Assembly (NCBI GenBank): GCA_009801085.1
Contig: VNWV01000017.1
Coordinates: 186,001-250,000 of the forward strand
Direction of reading: 5' to 3'
Source: Lasiodiplodia sp. COLG20
Lineage: Eukaryota; Ascomycota; Dothideomycetes; Botryosphaeriales; Botryosphaeriaceae
Length of the DNA: 64,000 nucleotides
The notes under the pieces: generated by a model
What the model saw: the letters and a program-made list of their open reading frames with translations, nothing else
Databases searched by the model: none
What the model was told of the DNA's origin: nothing
Program-made: the position numbers and the translations under genes
Shown: positions 1 through 10,587 of the stretch, one piece after another
Layout: the number at the start of each line of letters is the position of its first letter
How positions within the stretch are numbered: the first letter of the stretch is position 1

Positions 1-22
1 CATCACCCACGCCCGCACCCCC

Positions 23-2782
23 TCACCACCAATCCTCTGGCAACTCCTGCTTGGAGTACTTCTTCGTCGGGCCAGTGAGCAAATCCGCATCAACAGCACC
101 ATTTCCGGCACCTCCACCAGCACCACGCTCACCATTCTCAGCCTCAACCACCCCACCATTCTGCTGCCGCTTACCCTGCAACGCCGAACGAGCCGCCGGA
201 TCGGTGATCCTCACCGCCGCACCGTTTCCTGTCCTGGGGACCGGCGTACCACTCCTACTCGACCTCTGGCTCCGCAGACCACCGCCAGTGCCGGTGCTCC
301 CGCCACTCCTCCCACCCTTCTTCTCCCTCGGCGGCGCCATATCGACGCGGATCGGACGGCTCCAGAACTCCACGCCCTTGGTCTTCTCGAACGCGTTCTT
401 CGCCTCCGCGGGCGAGCCGAAGCTGACGTAGGCGACGCCCTTGGTGTGGCCGGTGGTGTGGTTGATCGGGAGATGTACGTCGGTGATGGTGCCGTACTTG
501 GCGAAGAAGGCCACGACGTCCTCGGGGGTAGCGCGGTAGGGCAGGTTGCCGACGAAGATGCAGTCGCTCTCGGCGGGTTTATCGAGGCCGGGGGGCGGGA
601 CGTAGGGGACGCCGTTGCTAGTGTTGTTGATGTTGTTATCTGCGGTGGTGGTGCCATTAACTGGTTTGGGGTTCCCGCCGTCGTCGCCCTCACCGGCGCT
701 GCTCCAGCCGTCGGCGTCGTCGGTGACGCGCGTGACGGCGTCGGCGATGGCGTCGGCCATGCGCTTCTCCTGGTCCTGCTTGCGCTGCTCCTCGACCTCC
801 TTGGTGCCGCGGACGGTGGATTCGCGGACGGCGAGTGCGAGGAGCGCTTGCAGAGTGTAGACGGCGTCGTTGCCGCCGTTGTGAAGCTTCCAGCCGACGA
901 TGTCGAGGTCCGCCAGGATCTTGCCGAGGGATGTGCCCTGCGGGTCGCGCTTCCAGTGCTGGTGCAGGAGCTTGGTGTCGATGATTTCGAGCAGGTTGGA
1001 TAGGTTGAGCGGGTTGTAGCCGAGCTTTTGCAGGAACTTGACGTCCTGGTTGGGGTCGTGGCCGACGAAGATGAGGTTGCGCTTGCCGTCGGCATTGACG
1101 ACAGAGGGGTCGTCATGCTGGGCAGCGGAGGAGCTTTCGTCGCCGTTGGCGGACCAGAGGCGCTGGGATTCGGCGGGGGTAAGCTCGGCGGAGAAGGGCG
1201 GCCTGAAGCAAGAGGCGACGATGGATGGGGCTTCGGCGAGGCGCACGAATTCGCTCGTGCCGAACTCGAAACTTCCAGCGCAGCCGGCGACGTGGCGGTA
1301 ATTCTCCAGGTGAGCGTGTTCGTGGATACGGAAGTGGCGAGCCCGGATCTTGTCAAACCAGTTTTTGGCGTCCTTGCCGGGAGGCACGTCGATGATGTCC
1401 AGCACATCAAGGGTAGCGACTCCTACTTCGGTGATCTTGCTGGTGTCGAGCTCGAAGGCCTCAATGTCAACGCTGATGAAGATGACATTCTTGTCGAAAA
1501 GAAAGGGAGCGGGCTTCTCAGCGTCGACGGGAGGTAGCTTGCGAGCGGCTTGGGCAGCTTGGAGGTCGGCCCAGTTGAGAGTGGCGTCTTCCAGCGGGTC
1601 TGGTTGCACAAAAGTCAGCAATTCGTATCTGCCTGGGACATGATCGAGACTTACTATAGCCGTCGCCCTTGTCAGGGCGGAGGCCCAGGTAGCGTTGGGT
1701 CCTCTTGAGCAGGCGACCCCAATTCTGCTGGTGAGTGATGCGCTGTTCCTTGCGCTTCGCCTTGGCGGCTTTGCTTTTCGCCTTGTTGAGCTGGATGGTC
1801 TCCTCGATCATAGCCTTATAGGCCTCGATGGTGGGCTTGTCGGCGGAGGGGAGGACGGGCTCACCAGGAGCCTTGTAGCCCGGCGGAGGTACCCTGCGCT
1901 GCTCCATGTCGTTGTACTCGTCACGCGATGAAGAGAAGCCGAGGTAGCGTGGAGTAAAGGCACGATGGGGAATATCGAGAATCAGGCCGCAGTCACGGTG
2001 GTGATCGGTCAGCTGGAAGTCGATGTGGCGCTTGTATTGGTTGATTTCATGAATGAGGATCTGGAACTGCGTGAGGGTTATGAGGACGAGTGGCTTGCTT
2101 GCGAAGTCGGCAGGAGGCCAGATGTAGTACCTGTCAGCAGACTTGGGTCAGCAATGCACGTGTCCGATGCTGGGTCTCACGTTTTGTTTCTGGAACGGTC
2201 GAGTTGTCAGATGGTCGGGGAATCGAGACACATGCGGCAGGAACACGCGTGTGGTCAAAGCTTCAACACCACAGCGTTGACGCGCGAAGTGACTTACAGG
2301 TCCCAGTCTCTGCTCCAAAACTGATTGCGGTCAAAGAACTTCTTGGCAACTTGGTCGGAGTAGGCACGATTCAAGAACTTGTAGGGAAATTGGCTGGCGG
2401 CCTTGATGGAGACGTAGGCTTCGCCCCAGGGAGCAAGATCACCGCGGCACAAGTCGACGGCCGGCGAGTCCTCGTGAGGGTCGGGTTCGTGGGAGCTTTC
2501 GGAGCGGTCGGGCTCGTGAGAGATTGTGGAGCCGTCGGGCGAGGGCGAGCGGTCTCGGAGAGAAAGGGCTTCTGCAAGAGCTTCGATCTTCTGTTCCGCG
2601 ACTGAAACGGGGACCTTGTCGTTGGAGCTGGGCTCTGGTGAGCCTTCGCACTCGCTGGGAGTCAGTTCTTTTTGGCCGTTAAGGTGAGGTTCAGGTTCGA
2701 CGCGAGGCGAGGAAGCTATGGGCAAGGCGAGAATATCATCGTTGAGCAGGCCCAATAGCCTCTCTGCGCGTGACGAATGCAT
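23..2782 (-). CDS. DEDDh nuclease-fold (Gfd2/YDR514C-like) protein with RRM
   Basis: Three exons: 2782-2298, 2130-1655 and 1599-23, giving 845 aa. The introns have GTAAGT donors, and the 55-nt second intron has a CTGAC branch site. The middle is an RNase H-like exonuclease domain of the fungal Gfd2/YDR514C type. All DEDDh residues are visible: D365 and E367 in SVDIEAFE, D506 after GHDPNQ, and H560/D565 in HNGGND. An RRM follows at about 669-745 (IFVGNL ... KGVAYVSF), then a Gly/Arg/Ser-rich tail. The family is thought to act in RNA metabolism or mRNA export; nuclease activity is inferred from the intact residues. The ATG at 2782 is the first in frame; the frame stays open upstream without an ATG, so a further 5' exon (for example around 2950-3060) is possible. 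Divergent from the ING gene, with an 807-bp shared upstream region. Confidence 0.8.
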
Positions 2783-3589
2783 TGCGAACGGACGTTGACG
2801 ATGCACGGACCGAACGGGAGGACGTGACGTCGAGCGATGAGGTTGAGGTTGCAAGATCACCGCATGAAGTCGGGTGTTTGATGCCAATGATGCGGCGTTG
2901 CCGAACGAGGAAGCAGCGTTGAGGTAGATGGGGAAGGCGGACGCAACTCACAGTAGGCGGTGGAAACATATGGTAACCAATCAATTCGAGGTCTACAAGG
3001 GCAGCTGCAGGGTCAATCTGAATGTAAGAATCACGATCAGCCAGAGAAACAGCTCCTCCCACCGCGCGGCAAGATTAAGCGAGCGCAAATGGATCTGGGA
3101 AGCACCAGCGGATGGCCCGTAGATTGATTTTCGCAGCAAGATCGAGTAAAGAGAAAACGGAAAGATACAGATGGCGTTCAAGCCATGGTAGTACCAAAAC
3201 GATAGGTAGCCCCGATGCACACAACCACCTCTAGATCATGGCGGTGAGAAAGCGAGAGGACAGCAGGCCAAACACCAAGTAGCGGAAAATGACCGGATGC
3301 GGGGGAGACGCGGTTGAGTGAAAATCAGCGGGCGACGCGTGGGCACGTGTCTCGGGCACTGATTTTCCGCCCCGCGATACTCGGCGCGGTGGCGCACGGG
3401 CCCCCAACGCATCGGGAAGGACGTTCCTCGCCCTGGAGCTTCGCCAACGACACCTCACCTCCCCAAACGCCCTGCACCCGCCTCTGCGCCCCTCCTCACC
3501 CCCTTCATTGCGCTCCGCTCACCTCCGCGATCTGCTGCGCGCGCTCTTCACCCGCCGATCCGCGCCCCGTGGCATGTGACGCGTCTGCC
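2783..3589. promoter_or_regulatory. Divergent intergenic region between nuclease/RRM and ING genes
   Basis: About 0.8 kb separates the two divergent start codons and must carry both promoters. The part near 3380-3590 is C-rich and pyrimidine-rich on the + strand, common upstream of fungal housekeeping genes. I see no convincing TATA box and no additional gene. Open frames here start on non-ATG codons. Confidence 0.4.
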
Positions 3590-5969
3590 ATGGACGACGC
3601 GCCGCCCGACATGCCCTCCACGCAGGCGCACGCCCATCCCGACGCCCAGGCCACCGTCACCGACTTCCTCGACTACACCGAGTTCTACCCATCCGACCTG
3701 GCTCGCTCCCTGACCCTGATCGCGAAGCTCGACAAGCTGTACGCCGAGGCCGCCGACCGTGTCCACAAGCTCACCCTCATCTACGGCCATCTCCCCAAGC
3801 TTCCCCAAGCCGAGCGTCCCGATACCCAGAAGCTGCGCAGGGACATCTCCAAAGCCCTCATCGATGCTGAGCGCTTTCGCGAGTCCGCCTATGCCGAAGC
3901 TGCCCGCCTGCACGAGAACACCGAACGCCATGCCACGCGTCTGGTCACAATCAAGAAGAAGCTCCAGGCTTTGCCCGAGCCGCCTTCGCGCGACCCCACT
4001 CCCGCCCCAGCCCCATCGCCACAGCAAACCCGCAGTCGCAAGGTCGACCTGGACAGGACACCGCGCATAACATTGCATTTCGGCGAGACTACTCCACGCC
4101 CCCGGCCCACATCGACTGCCCGCGTGCAGAAGCACCGCGAACGGAAGCGCAAGCGCGCACAGGAGGCTGCTCGCGGCATTGCGCCCGGCCAAGGCCTTGA
4201 TCGGAACCCTGACTCTCCCCAACCAAGTTCTGAGTGGGATGATGGTGCTTCTGATATTGATGGCGATATTGACATCGACACAGTGTCGGGCGTCAAGATA
4301 CCAAAGCTCAAGGGCTCCAAGCAAAAGACGCCCAAGTCAGGACGTGCCCCGCGCCAACCTGGCATGGGAACAAACGTCCACAGCTCTGTTGCTGGCATCT
4401 CCACCAGCAACGCCCTGGCTCAATTGACGCCGCCGCCTCCCGACGCTCAACCCGGCAGCAAGTATGCCCCGTGGCACAAGCTCACCGAGTACGAGATGGC
4501 TGTGCTCCGCAAAACGATGAAGAAGAATGCCATCTGGCAGCCCAGCGACACTATGATCCGACGCGAATTGTCCAGCAAGGGACGGGGTTGGGAGAACTAC
4601 AAAAAGGCCCGCGAGCGGGCCGAGGAGACAGGCGAAGCGTTTCTTGACGAGTCGCCCATGGACCCAAACAAGGAGGTCCTCGACCCGGGTGAGACGAGTT
4701 TCAAACCCCTCGGCAAGGAAGACAACAATCTGATCAACCGGGGCATGAAGCTCAATGAGATGAAAAAGCTCAAGAGGGAGGCCACGGCACGTGAGCAAGC
4801 AGCCCGCGACGCCCAGGAAATCGAAGACGCCAGCCGCCGAATGGCTGAGGCAAGCGCCGTCATCAAAAACGTCTTTGATGGGCCTGTTCCGACCCCCATT
4901 TCCGTCGTCAAGGACAACAAGTCCAAGTCCGCCAAGAAGCGGAAGCGCGACTCGACTCCCGACGCCTCCAAGACCGAGCAGCAATCGGGCTCTTCTCAGC
5001 CCCCAGACACGGCAACTCGTCGTCCCTCTGGCCCGAAGAAGCTGAAGTTGGGCCCTCCGGCACCGCCAAAGACCGAGAGTGCCGAACCGCCCTCTCCGAC
5101 AGCTGCGAAGCCTCAGCCCTCTCCACCCGCTCAGATCTCGACCACTCAAGTCCCTCTTGCACCCGAAGGGCCGAGCTCTCCTCACGCTCCAAGCCGGCCC
5201 TCAACTCGACACCAGACTCCGGCTCTTGCGTCTCCGACTGAAGCCCCCAACCCTCCTGCTCCTTCCACTGCAGCTGGAACCCGCTCCCGTCGCACCTCTG
5301 TAGTACCGAAAGCTTCGACGCCTCTCGAAGCCGGCAATGCTGTCGACGATCATGCTCGTCCACGATCGCGTGCCGGGTCATCAACAAAGGCCGCTTCTGC
5401 CGAACCGCCCATCAAGCGCGAGCCTCGCGAATTGCGTGAACTGCGCCGTGGAAGCAACGTCAGCATTCTTCCCGCCGCAGACCAGCCAAGCTCCGGCAAC
5501 GCGTCTGCGGGAACACCCGGATCGGGAATCCGTCTTTCAGTTCGGCGCAGCAAGCGACCGGCGCCTGGGGCCATGACCGAGGACAAGAAGGTCGTCATCG
5601 GCAGACGGTCGAGTGCCCCCAAGAAGAAGAGCAGGAAGATGGAGGACAAGGCAGATGTGATGCAGTATGAGGCGATTGAAGACATTGATCCAAACGAGCC
5701 GAGATACTGCCTCTGTGGGGATGTCAGCTACGGGCCCATGATTGCCTGTGATTATGAGAATGTAAGTCCTCTACAATGATAGTTTGTCCTCGGGCCTAGA
5801 TGGCTGACTTTGTGCAAAGTGTGAGAAAGAATGGTTCCACCTCGGCTGCGTTGGTTTGACCGAGCGCGAGCAACCGCGACGCCGCGACGCGTGGTTCTGT
5901 CCTCAGTGTAGGGCTGTCCTTCATGTCGACGTAAGCGGCAATCCATTGGACAATGGTAAACGTCGTTAG
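3590..5969 (+). CDS. ING-family PHD-finger chromatin protein
   Basis: Two exons, 3590-5761 and 5820-5969 (58-nt intron, GTAAGT, branch GCTGAC, AAG acceptor), giving 773 aa. Residues about 20-130 match the N-terminal ING helical domain (DFLDYTEFYPSDLARSLTLI and following coiled-coil). The C-terminal 65 residues are a complete C4HC3 PHD finger: YCLCG, IACDYENC, WFHLGC, FCPQC. The intron splits the PHD between YEN and CEKEWFH, which supports the splice. ING proteins read H3K4 methylation in histone acetyltransferase and deacetylase complexes (NuA3, NuA4, Rpd3L). The centre is low-complexity Pro/Ser/Lys-rich apart from a conserved-looking 50-residue segment near 296-345 (LTEYEMAVLRKTMKKNAIW). It is much longer than yeast Yng1 or Pho23. 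The start at 3590 was chosen because the ING domain begins about 20 residues later. Confidence 0.88.
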
Positions 5970-6843
5970 GGCGTGTCTCAAGGCATGTAGCAATTTCGTA
6001 AGGTGCTCTTCGGGTTGTTTCCCGCCACTTTTCTCAGTGCGGGAAGCTCAGATTGCTAAGCGTATTACGGGGCATCAGTTTGTTTGGCTATGAATTGCTT
6101 TTGGAGTTTAAGCGGCACATTTTGGTTCTTTTACCGGGGAGCATTGGAATACCCAGGGCGCGATTTCCCAGACGGAGTTCTGCTGTAATATTTGCTAAGC
6201 CTTCGCCACGCAAGCCACAAGTTGCAGGTTCAATCAACAGTTTGCTTTTTGACTTTCTCTACAGACGGCCCACGGATGATTTGCGGTTCGCTGACGCAGG
6301 TGTTCCCTCGATCCGAGATCGACAACGTCGGGTCGCTACGCGATACTTGATCGGAAGGCCCGACAGCAGACGGTCAATCCGAAGATTTGAAGCTCCATTG
6401 GTATTGGACGATTAATCTACCAGGGTGACCGGCGACGCCTCCAGGCACACCACCTGACCCGTCGGATGACGGAGATAGGCTTGCATGTTCGCCTCAACCT
6501 TCGACGTGGACGGCAGAACATTGGCGAACGCGGAGAATTGCATCATCATCCCGAAGATGAGCCAGAGATAAGCCGACCGGTCACGTCGATTGGGTGGGAG
6601 ATGTGCTATCTTGCGTGCTTGTTGTAACCCCACCAACCAAACAGGCATTGCATCGTGTCACTCTAATGCACAACCTGCCGCCCCCAGGTCGAAAGAAACT
6701 CAAGTGCTCCACTTGAGTAATTTCTTTATATTTCTGACTTTCGCAATGGCTGATGCTAAATTCCTCATCTCCTTCTCTTCACTTTCCACCCTCCAGTTCC
6801 TCATAACCGCTGGCCGGAGTACCCCACTTCCTGATACACGACC
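5970..6843. other. Intergenic region, no supported gene
   Basis: 874 bp between the ING stop and the dioxygenase start, presumably 3' UTR and promoter. Short open frames on both strands have no recognisable domain and no convincing splice continuation. Just upstream of 6844 there is a C/T-rich stretch (6770-6840) typical of a fungal 5' UTR. Confidence 0.4.
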
Positions 6844-7956
6844 ATGTCTTCGACGACTACGCAGACCACAACGGTCGACAATGAGGCCAAAGTCTTGAGG
6901 TCCGTATCCCGCGCCGCCCCCACAATCCGTCCACCCCCCACAACTAACCACGTGTGCCGCCGCCCCACCAGACCCATCACAGCCACCTACAACGACTGGC
7001 GCGACGACCTCCTCCGCGACGGCTACGCCGTCATCAAAGCCGCCATCCCGCCCTCCCGCGCCGACGCCTACCGCGCCCGCGCCCACGCCTGGCTGACGTC
7101 GTTCGGCACGCCGCTCGACCTCGCCGACCCGTCGACCTGGACCGCGGCCAACCTGCCCGTGCAGTCCAAGATCAACACCTTCAACGCGTACGGCGTCCCG
7201 CACGAGGCCTTCATGTGGGACGTGCGGCTCGAGCCGGGCGTCGTCGGCGCGTTCGAGAAGCTGTGGGGCACCGACGAGCTGCTCGTCAGCTTCGACGCGC
7301 TCAACGTCACGCTGCCGCCGCACCTGCGCCGCGACGAGAAGCCGGCCAAGGGCGCGTGGCCGCACGTTGACCAGAGTCCGTTTAGGCGCGGATTGTGTTG
7401 CGTGCAGGGCGTGGTGAATCTCAGTCCGTCCGGGCCGGATGATGGCGGGTTGGTTGTTTTTCCGGGGAGTCATGCGTTGATGGAGGAGTTTTTCGATACG
7501 CAGACGGAGAGGGGGAAGTGGGAGAAGAGGGATATTTTTATGTTTGAGGAAAGCCAGCTCGAGTGGTTTAAGAAGAGGGGTATCGAGCCGAAGAAGGTGG
7601 AGGCGGAGCCTGGGGATTTGTTGGTGTGGGATAGTCGGACGGTGCATTGGGGCGCGGAGCCGAATGAGAGGAGTGAGCGGATCAGGACGGTCGTGTATGC
7701 GAGTTATGCGCCGGCGGCGTGGGCGAGCGAGCAGCAGTTGGCGGAGAAGGCGAAGATTTTTGGGAAGTGGGCGGGCACGACGCATTGGCCGCATGATAAT
7801 ATCGTGTTTAGGGAGGGGATCGCAAGGTTGGAGGATGGGAGTGAGGATCCGAGAAACAGGAGTGAGCCGAGGGAGAGGCCGGTGTTGACAGACAGGCTGT
7901 TGAAGTTGGCGGGCGCAAGGCGGTACGATGGGAGTGAGGTTGTGCCGACGGTTTGA
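6844..7956 (+). CDS. Phytanoyl-CoA dioxygenase (PhyH)-like Fe(II)/2-oxoglutarate oxygenase
   Basis: The ATG at 6844 has a good ACC context. A 72-nt intron at 6900-6971 (AG|GTCCGT, branch CTAAC, CACCAG) is a multiple of three; removing it gives 346 aa. Reading through would insert a Pro-rich non-conserved segment, so splicing is preferred. The iron-binding facial triad is visible: H150 and D152 in HVDQSP, and H244 in TVHWGAEP, followed by the Arg-rich ERSERIR segment for 2-oxoglutarate binding. The PGSH and GDLLVWDS segments are typical of fungal PhyH proteins. The substrate cannot be told from sequence; relatives hydroxylate fatty acyl-CoAs or secondary metabolites. No biosynthetic core enzyme lies nearby. 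Confidence 0.85.
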   Translation: MSSTTTQTTTVDNEAKVLRSVSRAAPTIRPPPTTNHVCRRPTRPITATYNDWRDDLLRDGYAVIKAAIPPSRADAYRARAHAWLTSFGTPLDLADPSTWTAANLPVQSKINTFNAYGVPHEAFMWDVRLEPGVVGAFEKLWGTDELLVSFDALNVTLPPHLRRDEKPAKGAWPHVDQSPFRRGLCCVQGVVNLSPSGPDDGGLVVFPGSHALMEEFFDTQTERGKWEKRDIFMFEESQLEWFKKRGIEPKKVEAEPGDLLVWDSRTVHWGAEPNERSERIRTVVYASYAPAAWASEQQLAEKAKIFGKWAGTTHWPHDNIVFREGIARLEDGSEDPRNRSEPRERPVLTDRLLKLAGARRYDGSEVVPTV

Positions 7957-8107
7957 GAGATGGTGCTGGGATGGGTCCCGGTTTGGGGGGGATACTCTTG
8001 ACAAGAAGACATTTATCTATTCTCCAACATGCTACATAACTCATAAGTGCTTTTTTAAAGTTGTGAATATCGCAAGTCTTTCTGTGGGTCCTTGCATGTC
8101 CTTCAAT

Positions 8108-8805
8108 TTATGCCGGATAGAAGCAAGAACCGTCCTGGTAAATCCAGCATCTCATGTTCGGGTTCCACCTGCGGTTCATGTTCATTCTCTCGTCCCTCTC
8201 CCACTTGAACACTTGTTTGGCGTTCTGAATCTGCATTGTCTTGTTAACGGGCCGGTCACTGAAGATTCTAAAGACTGTTCGCTTACCGGTTGCTGAGCAG
8301 GGTTTACTTCAACCCTGACCAGACCATTTGTGCGGGGATCAAAGTGAAAGTTGAACGTGGAGTTCTGCGGGATTGCAGCGCCAAGCTGAGTCAGCACAGT
8401 AAGCGCCGTTGGCCCTTTCGGTGCCGTCGCAACACCACGTTGCTTGTGAAGAGCGCCTGGATGGAATGCTTGGCCGTGTTTCTTCTGTAGCGCAGCAGGG
8501 GCATATGCTTGGCCTTGTGGTTTCGGAGGAGCGCCCGGGTTGTACGCTTGGCCATGTGGTTTCGGGGGAGCCGCTGGGGCGTATGCATGGCCGTGTGGCT
8601 TCTGAAGAGGCGCTGGAGGGTATGCTTGCCCATGTGGCTTCTGGGAGGCTCCATGAGGGTACATTTGGCCGGGCGGCTTCTGAAGAGCGCCTTGAGCATA
8701 CGCTTGGCCGTGTGCCTTCTGAAAACCGTTTGGTGGGTATATTTGTGTGTGTTTCTGTGGCGGCCAAGGTGGTGGCCCCACTCCGTTCTGCTGTTGGAAG
8801 GCCAT
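8108..8805 (-). CDS. Pro/Gly/His-rich tandem-repeat protein
   Basis: Two exons, 8805-8287 and 8230-8108, giving 213 aa. The donor is GTAAGC, and the acceptor TGCAG (or ATTCAG six bases on) keeps the frame. The spliced end is a short Trp/Arg/Asn-rich tail ending in CFYPA. After a Gln/Pro-rich start, eight consecutive 13-residue units follow the pattern (Q/P)KPHGQAYxPGAL. A globular-looking 40-residue stretch (GPTALTVLTQLGAA...) comes next. There is no signal peptide when starting at MAFQQQ. I do not recognise a family; the composition suggests a disordered or coacervating scaffold-like protein. Function unknown. The ATG at 8805 was chosen because upstream in-frame codons lack ATG context and repeat-like composition. 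Confidence 0.6.
8410..8721 (-). repeat. Eight 39-bp coding tandem repeats
   Basis: Each unit encodes 13 residues, with K, G, Q, A and Y nearly invariant at fixed positions (KPHGQAY). A degenerate unit precedes the array. Exact 39-nt spacing keeps the frame, so copy number can change without frameshift. Confidence 0.85.
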
Positions 8806-10326
8806 AGTGAGTGTGGTATAGAGATATTGTAGAGGGAAGCGTGCCTTTATCAAAAAGATGGCAGGGCGGGCTGAGGGCGAGGCAGCAGTCACGTTTCACA
8901 CATCAGCCCAAGCCCCCCGTCTAGACTGAGGTGATGCGAAAGTAAGCGCTACCTATCGTTCAAGTACTCTCTCGGCATTCGGTCTAATCATGCAGACTCT
9001 GCGTCATTGAGCAGGGGAGTACACAAAAACCATGCAAAAGTATCGATGACCCTCTGTGCCGCAAAAGCTGACAAGCAAAAGTTGAAGGTGGTGGCACGAT
9101 ATGTGTGATGGTAGGGCTTATTGCTGCTTCTGGAGGCGCTGGGGGCTGTGCGCCCGAGGCAGAGTTCGGTCAGACGAGGTTCACTTGCTGCGCCCCCATG
9201 CAGACCTTTTGTAACATAAAGATTCATTTGCCGAGCCCTCAAGGCAGCCACCTCCGCAGGCGGGAAGTGAGAGGCTGGACACATCTTGCCCAGATACCGT
9301 CACCCACGGCCGCTTGGCACGTCCGGAGGATAGCTTCAACCGCCCATGACATGCATGTGCCTGTTTCTCGTTTTTTTTTTTTTTTCGCGAATAACGACAT
9401 ATATGGGTAGTTGAACCTATCGTCCGGACGTGCATGTATAATTATTAATTCTGCATTTATATCCGGACAATAGCTTCAAGTACCCATGTATGTTCTTTTT
9501 TAATTTTTTTTTAACAGGGATTCTCTTCAAGCCACCGCTCCCTTTCGGCACCTACTCATCTGTCAAAACCGCCTTCTCCCTCCAGATCCGGTGGGTGATG
9601 CCATCGACCGGTTAAGTAATACAAGAAATCTCCCCGTTTGCAGACCAGTGCTATTTGTCCATAGTCACAAGATCAACAGCGGCGGCGTTGGCGATGACGT
9701 AGCAAGAGGAATTCACCGCTCGGGAGCGTTGGCGTTATGGGAAGGCAGTGGCGTTTTCAGCAATTTTAGAGGCCCAGACTACACGTGAAACAAGTGCATT
9801 ACTAGTCTACTTAGGCGGAGGTCGTCTAAACCGCCTAATCGTAGTGTTCGTATTGGACTGCTGGTTGGGATTATAATCGTGTTTAGTTGATTTTGCGGAT
9901 GGTCCAGGAGGAAGCGGGATACCCAGGAAGGCTAGGCTTGCGGTTTAGTATTGACTGTCTATTGGACGAGCAATGCCGTTCCGGTCCGGGACACTCGGGC
10001 CGAGTAGAGGAAGAAATACGATGCCTACGAGTCAACTGAACTGAGTCAACACCGTACGCCTAACGGCCAAGCCGTTTCCGAGATAAGCTTGGTCATTCAT
10101 GACGGAAGAGCCGGTTGGCAAGCGAGTGAAAAGGGGCACATCAAAGGCATCCAGAATGATTCGGGGGTTTTTCTGCGACGATCACCCGGGGCCCGGGGCA
10201 ATTGCGGCGCGTTATCGCTCCCGCCCGCCCATCTTCCGACAGAGGTTTGAGACTTGGATGCATGAACTCTAAATTTTATAAGGCTGATAACCGTCTATGA
10301 AAGTAATCCCCGCAAGAATTTCCCTA
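8806..10326. other. Gene-poor region with transposon fragments
   Basis: No coding gene supported. It contains a 15-nt poly-T run near 9371-9385, the MITE-like copy at 9403-9487 with a half copy at 9320-9347, and a perfect inverted repeat TTAGGCGG/CCGCCTAA separated by 12 nt near 9810-9838. The remainder shows no features I can support. Confidence 0.5.
9320..9487. mobile_element. MITE-like palindromic element, copy A
   Basis: 9403-9487 is an 85-bp imperfect palindrome. The left arm reads GGTAGTTGAACCTATCGTCC; the right arm, reverse-complemented, reads GGTACTTGAAGCTATTGTCC. An AT-rich centre contains TTAATTCTGCAT, shared with copy B. A separate right-arm fragment (GTCCGGAGGATAGCTTCAAC) lies at 9320-9347. 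No coding capacity. Confidence 0.65.
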
Positions 10327-10587
10327 CTAGCATCTGCCCTTATACTGAAGGGACCAATCAGCTGGCAGAACTTGCGTTTTGAGACTGACGCCACACGTGT
10401 CTGAGGCGTCAACGAAGTATCGTTGCTTCCTCGATTCAACCCAGATGCCAGCCTGTCCACCCTCAGGGATGCATCCATTTCCGACAGAGACCTGGTTGAA
10501 GTTGATGATGTCGATGGAGCAGCCGGCGCTGACGATGGGCGTCAGAGAGGCAACCGCTGCAAGGAAGGCCGTGACAAAGCGAGCCAT
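10327..10587 (-). CDS. Small secreted cysteine-containing protein (effector candidate)
   Basis: A single-exon ORF of 86 aa starting with ATG at 10587. The first 21 residues form a classical signal peptide (Arg near the start, a hydrophobic Ala/Val/Leu core, cleavage expected after IVSA). The mature protein of about 65 residues has four cysteines, one at its very N terminus and one as the last residue, consistent with two disulphides. No known domain. Size, secretion signal and position beside an AT-rich, repeat-decayed stretch fit a fungal effector or secreted antimicrobial-type protein, but that role is inference. Confidence 0.6.
   Translation of the reverse strand: MARFVTAFLAAVASLTPIVSAGCSIDIINFNQVSVGNGCIPEGGQAGIWVESRKQRYFVDASDTCGVSLKTQVLPADWSLQYKGRC

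Noticed and set aside
211..1537. Several long overlapping frames on both strands opposite the nuclease/RRM gene
   Set aside because: Shadows produced by high GC; low-complexity Ser/Pro/Arg translations without domains.
6700..8004. 434-codon minus-strand frame opposite the PhyH gene
   Set aside because: Shadow frame; no domain, and the + strand carries the catalytic triad.
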